Positions 1 through 5,271 of a stretch of 6,522 bases of DNA are shown in pieces. The position numbers and the translations under genes were made by a program. Position 1 is the first letter of the stretch, and the number at the start of each line of letters is the position of its first letter. Location of the stretch: contig ONQH01000112.1 in the NCBI GenBank assembly GCA_900319885.1, positions 1 to 6,522 of the forward strand, in the 5' to 3' direction. The DNA is from Candidatus Avelusimicrobium ruminicola. Lineage in GTDB: Bacteria; Elusimicrobiota; Elusimicrobia; Elusimicrobiales; Elusimicrobiaceae. Below the pieces are notes generated by a model. It was not told where the DNA came from. It worked only from the letters and a program-made list of their open reading frames with translations, and searched no databases.

Positions 1-1
1 T

Positions 2-289
2 ATAGAAGCCTACGTGGCTCAATATCCGCACGATATGAACGGACACATTTTGCTGGCGCAGGTGCTTTCGCTGGGGGGAAATGATTTGCGGTCTGAAGAA
101 CAACTGCAGCAAGTGTTACGCCAACACCCGGATAATTTGTGGGCCAATTTGGCGCTGTCCAGTTTGTATTACAAAGCCGAGGATGAGGCCGGTGCCCGCC
201 GGGCGTTGGAGAACGCGCTGTTCTACTATCCCGATTGCGCCCCCGCGCTGGCCCGACTGGAAAAGTTAAATAAAGCCCGTGAAAAATAA
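2..289 (+). CDS. TPR-repeat protein, C-terminal part (5' end outside window)
   Basis: The reading frame is already open at the left edge (I-E-A-Y-V-A-Q-Y-P...) and ends at TAA 287-289, so only the last 95 residues are visible. A GTG at 14 is an internal codon, not a convincing start. The segment beginning PDNLWANLALSSLYYKAE and running to ALFYYP has the helix-turn-helix pattern of a tetratricopeptide repeat: small residues at the A/G positions, aromatic residues in helix A, and a closing proline. The stretch before it (GHILLAQVLSLGGN...LRQHP) reads as another, more degenerate repeat. TPRs are protein-protein interaction scaffolds. In pilus loci such proteins can be PilF/PilW-like pilotins, but nothing visible ties this fragment to that role. 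A promoter lies between it and the next gene, so it is probably the end of a separate upstream unit. Confidence 0.8.
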   Translation: MEAYVAQYPHDMNGHILLAQVLSLGGNDLRSEEQLQQVLRQHPDNLWANLALSSLYYKAEDEAGARRALENALFYYPDCAPALARLEKLNKAREK

Positions 290-363
290 CGGAAATTTTG
301 ATACAATTTTTTTAGTAGCAAACTAGTTGCAAAAAACGAAGGGCCGTAAAAGAAAAAAATGTC

Positions 364-391
364 TTTACAATGTGCCCGAAATTGCTATAAT
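364..391 (+). promoter_or_regulatory. Sigma-70-type promoter with extended -10, upstream of the pilus operon
   Basis: The -35 box is TTTACA (364-369), one mismatch from TTGACA. A 16-bp spacer leads to a perfect TATAAT (386-391), preceded by TG at 383-384 (TGC-TATAAT, extended -10). An A-rich stretch at 347-359, including seven A, sits just upstream of the -35 and could act as an UP element. Transcription should start near 397-400, giving a leader of about 47 nt before the ATG at 446. It is the only good promoter seen ahead of the 446-6522 gene run. Box matching was by eye, with no experimental support. Confidence 0.7.
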
Positions 392-397
392 AGCAAT
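381..397. repeat. 17-bp perfect inverted repeat covering the -10 box
   Basis: The sequence is ATTGCTA, TAA, TAGCAAT: two 7-bp arms that are exact reverse complements around a 3-bp centre. The -10 hexamer (386-391) lies inside it. A protein bound here would block RNA polymerase, so it is a candidate operator. The arms are AT-rich and part of the symmetry comes from the TATAAT itself, so chance is possible. Confidence 0.45.
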
Positions 398-407
398 ATC
401 GGCGTAC

Positions 408-423
408 GATTGTAGAAACAATC
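408..423 (+). other. Small hairpin in the 5' leader of the operon
   Basis: GATTGT (408-413) and ACAATC (418-423) pair perfectly around an AGAA loop, about 10 nt downstream of the predicted transcription start and 8 nt before the AAGGA ribosome binding site (431-435). The stem is only 6 bp and AU-rich, so it is weak alone. It might modestly stabilise the 5' end of the mRNA. There is no U-tract, so it is not a terminator. Confidence 0.35.
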
Positions 424-445
424 CTAACGCAAGGAATGAGTACTC

Positions 446-2485
446 ATGAGTAAAATAAAAAGACCGTTATTGTATGTGTTAGTACTGGTGGGCGGACTGC
501 TTTTTGTCGGCGATATCGCCCGGGCTGCCACGTCGGCAGAAAAATCATTAGAAAAAGGGATTGAAGCCTATCGCAAAAACGATACGGACAAAGCCATGGA
601 TTATTTCGTGGATGTGTTGATGAACGGAACGGCCGCGCAACAGGCCCGTGCCAACAACTACATTGATGCCATCCACAACAAAATCGGCGGCATTGAAACC
701 CCGGTAGAAGTGGACCTTACCTTCCCGGACCAACCCACCCAAACCGTAGTAGATCCGGTAACCAATATGGCCAACTACGGTACCGAACGTTTGAACACAC
801 TGGCTACCGAAGGCGAACAAGCCATCCAGGAAAGCGCCGAAGCCTTAAACCAAGTGCCGCAAACCTTGACCGAGCAAATTGAAGCGCGCCAATTAGCGGG
901 TTACGCGTTGGATGAAAACGGGCAACCCACTGCCTTGGACGAATTTATGGCTCCTGTGCAAAATGCCCAACCGGTGCAAACGGTCGCGCCGGTACAAATG
1001 GGAACCCCGGTGCAAGATACGACGGCGGCTCAAACGCAACCGGCTCAAACGCAAGAGTATTTAATTCCTACGCAACAAGAACTTGATGAATTAAATGACC
1101 CGTTAGCGCCGCGGGAACATTTTATGACTACTACGTCGGCCGCGCCGGTCGTTTATACCGAACAAACCACTCCGGTTGCCGCGGCACCTGCGCCGTATGT
1201 GCAAGCCGCTCCCGTGCAAACAACTTCTTCTACGTTTGCGGATTTAACCAGCGACGAAGCCATAAGAGCGCGCAACTTGTACACCGCGCAAAAATTGCAA
1301 AGCATGACGGACGAAGTAGTGGAAGCCTTAAAAAACACGCCCGGCGTGCATTTGTATATGCGTGACGACGGCCGCCCGGACGCCATTGATATAGACAAAG
1401 ACAAATTATTCAACGGAAATTATTTCCGTGCCGATTCGTTGGATACGCTCAACTATGTGTATGAACTCTTAGCACTTACCCAAGGGGCAAGTTATACTAT
1501 TTTGCCTGCAGGCTCTTATACGGATGATGTAACGTTGGCCGGTATTCGCCAAGCGATGGCCCTTAAATCGTATTTAGTAAAACGCGGTATTTCTCAAGGT
1601 AAACTTTCGTACAATATGGGACTGGTAGATGAAGAAGTCCCTGCCAAATTTTCCAATTTACAAGGTCTTTCTGTTGTATTTGATTATGATGCTAAATTGC
1701 CTACGCGTTTAATAGATAACGAAGAAAAATCAACTGATCCGTTACTGAGCATGGCCATTGTGCCTCCGTGCCGCGCCATTGACCGCGCCTTGGGCGAAGC
1801 GTTTGCGATTGACTTCTCCGTCTTAGAAACGGTTACTCCGTTAGATAACTGGATGTTGCAGGTTATCTTGCATGGGCGCGACGGTAAATATTATGTGGTG
1901 CGCCAGTTGGAAGGTTTCTCGCCGGTATATCACCAAATTTTATGGAACGGCCGCAAAGGGATTATCGGGCCGGAATTGCCGTGCGGTAAATACACGATTG
2001 TATTGACCGGGGTTGATTTGAAAGGTCAAAAACAAGTGTTGCGCCGCCGCGTAATTGTGAAATGTGTAGAAGAAAAACCCACCACCGGTTCTTGCCAAGA
2101 AGGTAAATGCCCGGTTGTAGCGGGAACTTCCAGCACCAAAACCATGGCAAAATCTACGGTATTAAATTACAAATCTTCCCGCTTGTGGAAGAAACCGGGC
2201 CGCATTATGCGCGACGGTACCGTAGAAGAAACGGCGGTAGTGAACGAGGACCATTCCGCCGAGGTAACTGCCTCTGCCGAAGAACATGGTTCTGCCCAAA
2301 GTACAGAGGATAGCACCTATACGCACACCAAAACCGTCCGCACGATTGTAACGACGGACAACACCCCTGCGGAAACGGTCAGTTCCTCCTACACCAGCGA
2401 TGTTTCTAATTCGGTAGTTACCAACCCGTATGAAATGCCGTACGAAGAAGAGTATTCTTCCAGCACTACTTCTTCGGCTTATTGA
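446..2485 (+). CDS. Secreted TPR-like / OmpA-like / FlgD-Ig-like protein leading the pilus operon
   Basis: This 679-aa protein starts at ATG 446, 10 nt after AAGGA (431-435), and has a typical Sec signal peptide: KIKRP, a hydrophobic core at residues 8-22, and a cleavage site near ARA-A (about residue 27). Residues 30-80 (EKSLEKGIEAYRKND...) look like a short TPR-type helical hairpin. Residues 165-265 are a Pro/Gln/Val/Thr-rich linker containing a sixfold-periodic PVQ repeat. Residues about 300-410 resemble an OmpA/MotB-type domain: a strand, DIDKDKLF, FRADSLDTLNYVYELL, then TDDVTLAGIRQAMALKSYLVKRGI, with the Asp and Arg near the positions that hold peptidoglycan in OmpA. The match is degenerate. 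Residues 466-540 match the FlgD-like Ig fold (WMLQV, ILWNGRKG, G-P-E-L-P-C-G-KY). Five cysteines (442, 513, 540, 550, 555) sit in the C-terminal half, and the tail is Ser/Thr-rich. It is likely periplasmic or outer-membrane associated and cotranscribed with pilMNOPQ. The function is unknown, and a cell-wall anchor for the pilus machine is an inference. Confidence 0.85.
   Translation: MSKIKRPLLYVLVLVGGLLFVGDIARAATSAEKSLEKGIEAYRKNDTDKAMDYFVDVLMNGTAAQQARANNYIDAIHNKIGGIETPVEVDLTFPDQPTQTVVDPVTNMANYGTERLNTLATEGEQAIQESAEALNQVPQTLTEQIEARQLAGYALDENGQPTALDEFMAPVQNAQPVQTVAPVQMGTPVQDTTAAQTQPAQTQEYLIPTQQELDELNDPLAPREHFMTTTSAAPVVYTEQTTPVAAAPAPYVQAAPVQTTSSTFADLTSDEAIRARNLYTAQKLQSMTDEVVEALKNTPGVHLYMRDDGRPDAIDIDKDKLFNGNYFRADSLDTLNYVYELLALTQGASYTILPAGSYTDDVTLAGIRQAMALKSYLVKRGISQGKLSYNMGLVDEEVPAKFSNLQGLSVVFDYDAKLPTRLIDNEEKSTDPLLSMAIVPPCRAIDRALGEAFAIDFSVLETVTPLDNWMLQVILHGRDGKYYVVRQLEGFSPVYHQILWNGRKGIIGPELPCGKYTIVLTGVDLKGQKQVLRRRVIVKCVEEKPTTGSCQEGKCPVVAGTSSTKTMAKSTVLNYKSSRLWKKPGRIMRDGTVEETAVVNEDHSAEVTASAEEHGSAQSTEDSTYTHTKTVRTIVTTDNTPAETVSSSYTSDVSNSVVTNPYEMPYEEEYSSSTTSSAY
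953..1024 (+). repeat. Four in-frame 18-bp repeats encoding PVQxxx
   Basis: Codons 170-193 of the leader protein read PVQNAQ, PVQTVA, PVQMGT, PVQDTT: the tripeptide Pro-Val-Gln recurs at exactly six-residue spacing four times. The DNA copies have diverged (cctgtgcaa, ccggtgcaa, ccggtacaa, ccggtgcaa). Two looser AQTQ units and another APVQ near residue 250 follow. It probably forms an extended, flexible periplasmic linker. Confidence 0.7.
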
Positions 2486-2494
2486 TAAAAAGTT

Positions 2495-2501
2495 AGAGGG
2501 G
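2495..2501 (+). promoter_or_regulatory. Ribosome binding site for the pilM N-terminal segment
   Basis: AGAGGGG lies 10 nt before ATG 2512. It decides that translation of the PilM/PilN protein normally begins at 2512, although that frame closes at 2649. No comparable site precedes the ATGs at 2588, 2597, 2609 or 2612 that open the long downstream frame. Confidence 0.6.
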
Positions 2502-2511
2502 ATTTGGGAAT

Positions 2512-2649
2512 ATGAATCTGTCGGAAATTTTAGTTGGAAACAATATGGGTGCCCATCCGGACTGCCTGGGTATTTATATTGGTATAGATGAAATTTATGT
2601 GGCACAATATGATGGTAGATATACTGGACCTGTTGAAGATTGTGATTAA
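2512..2649 (+). CDS. pilM: PilM-like N-terminal segment, ended by a frame break
   Basis: This 45-codon frame starts at ATG 2512 behind a good ribosome binding site, 26 nt after the previous stop, and ends at TAA 2647-2649. Residues 19-34 (LGIYIGIDEIYVAQYD) look like the first two beta strands of the actin-like ATPase fold of PilM/GspL (pattern G-I-x-I-G followed by a second strand). It stops where the fold should continue, and the rest of the protein is found one frame over in the overlapping 2588-3889 frame. Reading one base further (+1) anywhere in 2588-2649 would join the two into a protein of about 458 residues. So this is most likely not an independent gene but the 5' end of a frameshifted pilM-pilN. 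Alternatives are a programmed +1 frameshift, a real mutation, or a sequencing or assembly error. Confidence 0.6.
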   Translation: MNLSEILVGNNMGAHPDCLGIYIGIDEIYVAQYDGRYTGPVEDCD

Positions 2650-3889
2650 AGAATGGGCAGAAGGCGTGCCGAACGAAGCGCGCAAATACATCCACTTCTC
2701 TTTTAATAAGGCCCTTTATGCGTACCACGTGTACGAATTTCAAACTGCCACTACCAAGCAAAACCGCTTGGGCGTGGTGTTTACCATGACAACCCAAACG
2801 ATTGTGGAACGCCTGAAAAAAGGGCTTAAATCGTTGGGGTTGGAATTAGTCTCTGTGGAACCCGACAGCCTTTCTTTGGGCCGCGTATTTAGTGACAATG
2901 ATAAAGAAGCCGTAGGCAACGGCGGACGGATTTATTCCTTCTTTGGCAAAGAGCGCGCCAGTTTTGTATTTGTCAATAATATGGTACCGATTTTAGGGCG
3001 CGATGTGGAAATTGCCGGTGCCTTACCTGCCGAAAGAAGACGTTTTGAAATTACCAACAGCACGGAATTTATTGCCAAACAATTAGAACGCGATCCCTTT
3101 GAAGAAGCCGTCATTATGGGGTACCGCACCGACCAGTGGCAAGCCGCCCTGGAAGCCGATGCCCATAAACCGGTGCGCCAGTGGGATTTGAAGGAAGTAG
3201 TGGGTATTGAAACCAAATCCGTCGGCGAAATTGCCGCGATTGGGGCCAGCGGTAAGTTCTTCAACCAAAAAGTGCCGGATATTGATTTTACCAAGGGCAA
3301 CCGCTTGAGCGCGTACGAATTTAACGCCAGTTGGACCATGTGGAAAATTGTAGCAGTAATCTTGGTGTTGTTCCTGTTGTTCTTGGGGAAAACCTATTTA
3401 GGCTTGCTGTCCAGTAACTTCCAGTTGAAGAAAAAGGAAGCCTCCGTCAGCAATACGCTGGAAGATTTTAGAGGACTTTCCGCTACGGAACTGCGCAACA
3501 ATTTATCTAACATTAAATCGCAAAACGAAACGCTGCTTAATGTATATACCAACACCCCGTTAGTAACGCCCATTTTGGTCAGTGTGGCCAACGCCATGCA
3601 ACCTAATATGTGGCTGACGCGTATTTCTTATACCACCAATTTCCCGACCGCTACCCGCGGCACCGGCTCGTTGGAAGTAACCGGCTCTATTGCGTCTGGC
3701 AAAGAAAGCGGGGAAGATTTAATTATCGGCGGACGGTTCAAAGAGGCGCTAGCACAACAGCACGAATTAACCCGCTTGTGCCGCAACGCCAACATCCGTT
3801 ACACGCAAGGCACTTCGGCTAACAAGCGCCAAGTAGGCGCCCCGGAAACCAAGTTCACCCTTACGTGTTCTGCCAAGGAGGAACGTTAA
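2588..3889 (+). CDS. pilN: PilM-PilN (GspL-like) fusion protein, main part
   Basis: The frame gives 433 aa from ATG 2588, but no ribosome binding site precedes that codon, and the true N-terminus is probably the segment starting at 2512. Residues 1-250 look cytoplasmic and PilM-like: EARKYIHFSF resembles the E-A-x-x-Y-I-P-F motif of PilM, GLELVSVEPDSLSLGRV the 'aGL-p--vep---al-r' segment, and IAAIGASG the last actin-fold helix. Residues about 252-274 are one transmembrane helix (WKIVAVILVLFLLFLG). Residues 275-433 match the periplasmic PilN domain: a helical stalk with LKKKEASVSNTLEDF, then VSVANAMQPNMWLTRISY, the hallmark L-x-x-i-a-x-x-x-P-x-x-x-W-L-T segment. This topology (cytoplasmic actin-like, one helix, periplasmic ferredoxin-like) is that of GspL/EpsL. 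In T4P systems the two parts are separate PilM and PilN proteins. It should pair with PilO in the inner membrane and connect to the assembly ATPase. The PilM part is shorter than usual. Confidence 0.8.
   Translation: MKFMWHNMMVDILDLLKIVIKEWAEGVPNEARKYIHFSFNKALYAYHVYEFQTATTKQNRLGVVFTMTTQTIVERLKKGLKSLGLELVSVEPDSLSLGRVFSDNDKEAVGNGGRIYSFFGKERASFVFVNNMVPILGRDVEIAGALPAERRRFEITNSTEFIAKQLERDPFEEAVIMGYRTDQWQAALEADAHKPVRQWDLKEVVGIETKSVGEIAAIGASGKFFNQKVPDIDFTKGNRLSAYEFNASWTMWKIVAVILVLFLLFLGKTYLGLLSSNFQLKKKEASVSNTLEDFRGLSATELRNNLSNIKSQNETLLNVYTNTPLVTPILVSVANAMQPNMWLTRISYTTNFPTATRGTGSLEVTGSIASGKESGEDLIIGGRFKEALAQQHELTRLCRNANIRYTQGTSANKRQVGAPETKFTLTCSAKEER
3875..3881 (+). promoter_or_regulatory. Strong Shine-Dalgarno for pilO
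   Basis: AAGGAGG, fully complementary to the anti-SD core, lies inside the last codons of the PilN frame and 9 nt before ATG 3891. With the stop and start separated by one base (TAA 3887-3889, ATG 3891), it implies translational coupling of PilN and PilO. Confidence 0.75.
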
Positions 3890-3890
3890 T

Positions 3891-4700
3891 ATGGCCTTTG
3901 ATTTTAATCAGTTAAAGCAACGTTTTTCCAAACAGGGTGCTACGCAGGACCCGGCCGCTACGCAACAAGTGCAAACGGCTACTACCGCATCCAAACCGGC
4001 TAAAACTTCCCCCAAAGTGGAAGCGTTAAAGCGAGGGTTTTTGGATATTAAAGCGGTGTGTGAAGAAGGAAAAATTAAACTGTTTGCCAAACAAGTGGTG
4101 GTGGTGCTGTTGGCTTTCTTTGGGGTGCGTTATTTAGTGGGTAAAATTAACGCGCAAAAAGAGGTGGTTATGGACCGCATTTCTGCCATTGCCATCCAGC
4201 AAACCCACCAAGACGATTACGTGGCTAATAAAGATCGCTTGCTGCGTTTGGAGCCGCTATTCCCGGATATTTCCAAGAAAAATGAGTGGCTGATTCAAAG
4301 CCTGATGAAAACATTTAGCGCACACCAAATTCAGGCTGACATTAACGGAAATGCCAACGAAAAAGCCGAAGGCAGTTATACCGTTATGTCGCAAGAAGTA
4401 TCGTTCAAAGAAAGTTTTGCCAATGTGGGTAAGTTTGTGGCTGATGTAGAGAACGGGGATGATTTTTTGCGTCTTTCCAACATTACTATTAGTAAGGTAA
4501 TGGATAGTGCCTCCTTAGGGCAAAACACGGTAACGATGCGTTTTGCTACCTTGTTCCCTAAAGAAAAATATGCTAAACGTTTATTTAAGGACTACGAACA
4601 ACAAATGAAGAAGATAAACGCCCAAGCCGCCCCGGCGGCTAATACGTCCGCCCCGGCACCCAGCGAGCCGGCCGCACAGGGAGGCACGAATGCATTATAA
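3891..4700 (+). CDS. pilO: Type IV pilus inner-membrane protein PilO
   Basis: The 269-aa protein has PilO architecture: a cytoplasmic N-terminal stretch rich in Gln/Thr/Ala/Lys (residues 1-65), a single transmembrane helix at about 68-83 (VVVVLLAFFGVRYLV), then a periplasmic domain. That domain opens with a helical, coiled-coil-prone stalk (about 86-120) and continues with a mixed alpha/beta part (YTVMSQEVSFKESF, FVADVENGDDFLRLSNITI, TVTMRFATLF) whose pattern of a strand, a helix and 'flRl--i-i' fits the PilO ferredoxin-like fold. A long N-terminal cytoplasmic segment and the Ala/Pro-rich tail at 245-269 are not typical of the family and look disordered. PilO forms dimers with PilN and contacts PilP. 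The assignment relies on fold pattern and position between PilN and PilP, since PilO sequences are poorly conserved. Confidence 0.85.
   Translation: MAFDFNQLKQRFSKQGATQDPAATQQVQTATTASKPAKTSPKVEALKRGFLDIKAVCEEGKIKLFAKQVVVVLLAFFGVRYLVGKINAQKEVVMDRISAIAIQQTHQDDYVANKDRLLRLEPLFPDISKKNEWLIQSLMKTFSAHQIQADINGNANEKAEGSYTVMSQEVSFKESFANVGKFVADVENGDDFLRLSNITISKVMDSASLGQNTVTMRFATLFPKEKYAKRLFKDYEQQMKKINAQAAPAANTSAPAPSEPAAQGGTNAL
4678..4684 (+). promoter_or_regulatory. Ribosome binding site choosing the pilP start
   Basis: AGGGAGG ends 5 nt before ATG 4690 and 17 nt before the next in-frame ATG at 4702. The spacing favours 4690, which overlaps the end of pilO by 11 bp. Starting at 4702 would remove only four residues and would give a more classical signal peptide start (MKAYF). 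Confidence 0.6.
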
Positions 4701-5229
4701 TATGAAGGCGTATTTTATTTTTATTTTTGCCGGACTGATGACGTTGACCAGCCTGGGTTTGCAGGCCCAAACGGGGGTTACCCGGCGGACGCGTTCGTCA
4801 CGTACTGGGGCCCGTGCCGCCCAACCCAGTTCCAACCACGGGATTCAAAAAGTGCATGTAAACTTTAATCCCACCAACAAGCGCGATCCGATGCTCTCCG
4901 ACGATGATATTTTGCTGTTGGAACACCGCGAAAAGCAACGCTTGGCCGCGCTGGAAGCGGAACGCAAACGCAAAGAAGAAGAAGAGCGCAAACGCCGCGA
5001 AGCCGAAGAACGCAAACGCCAATGGGAACTGATGCTCTTAAAAGACCCGACAATTCTCGTGCGTGACAAAATAAAAATTGAAGGGATTATTGATAAAGAA
5101 GTCCTTATCGGGGGCAAACTCTACACCATCGGCAACACGTATTTAGGGGCCCGGATTGTGGATGTGACCCCGGACGCGGTTACATTTTCGTATAAAGGGC
5201 ACAAATTTGTAAAGAAGTTAAAACTGTAA
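4690..5229 (+). CDS. pilP: PilP-like periplasmic linker protein
   Basis: The 179-aa protein starts in an 11-bp overlap with pilO. Residues 5-26 form a signal peptide (hydrophobic FIFIFAGLMTLTSLGL, cleavage near LQA-Q). A basic, Ser/Arg-rich stretch follows (TRRTRSSRTG), then a conserved-looking LSDDDILLLEHREKQ, a highly charged helix of three ERKR octads (91-114), and a C-terminal beta domain at about 124-179: IKIEGIIDKEVLIGGKLYTI, G-N-T-Y-L-G-A-R-I, and VTPDAVTFSYKG. This last part matches the beta-sandwich of PilP and the HR domain of GspC ('i-veGI----a-i-g--y--G------i--I--d-V-l---g'), the part that touches the secretin N domains. Proteobacterial PilP is a lipoprotein, but no cysteine follows this signal peptide, so the protein is probably soluble or held by its partners. 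Identification is by domain pattern and its place before the secretin. Confidence 0.8.
   Translation: MHYNMKAYFIFIFAGLMTLTSLGLQAQTGVTRRTRSSRTGARAAQPSSNHGIQKVHVNFNPTNKRDPMLSDDDILLLEHREKQRLAALEAERKRKEEEERKRREAEERKRQWELMLLKDPTILVRDKIKIEGIIDKEVLIGGKLYTIGNTYLGARIVDVTPDAVTFSYKGHKFVKKLKL
4960..5031 (+). repeat. Three 24-bp in-frame repeats (ERKR octads) in pilP
   Basis: The 12-mer GAACGCAAACGC recurs at 4960, 4984 (one mismatch) and 5008, exactly 24 bp apart. It encodes ERKRKEEE, ERKRREAE and ERKRQWEL (residues 91-114), probably a long, charge-paired single helix or coiled coil acting as a rigid spacer across the periplasm. The DNA similarity suggests recent tandem duplication, so copy number may vary between strains. 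Confidence 0.7.
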
Positions 5230-5271
5230 ATTGGTAGTTATTTGATTTAGGAAACTCACATAGGAGGAAGG

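Noticed and set aside
287..340. T7 run at 307-313 after the TPR gene as a rho-independent terminator
   Set aside because: No GC-rich stem precedes the T run. The nearby AACTAGTT palindrome lies after it and is too short and AT-rich.
436..453. Five-codon upstream frame (ATG 436 to TAA 453) overlapping the start of the 446 gene
   Set aside because: Its ATG directly abuts the AAGGA, so ribosomes would not be positioned on it. The overlapping palindromes GAGTACTC and CTCATGAG at 438-450 are also short enough to be chance.
2641..2655. Programmed +1 frameshift signal at TGT-GAT-TAA
   Set aside because: There is no favourable P-site re-pairing (GAT to ATT), no internal Shine-Dalgarno at the right distance and no obvious downstream structure. 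It is kept only as a minor alternative to a mutation or sequence error.
2162..2797. A 211-codon open frame on the - strand
   Set aside because: It lies across the end of one convincing gene and the start of the next on the + strand, has no recognisable domain, and its composition is that of an antisense shadow.
5230..5271. Possible second promoter or terminator between pilP and pilQ
   Set aside because: The 42-bp gap holds a clear ribosome binding site but no -35/-10 pair with proper spacing and no hairpin.
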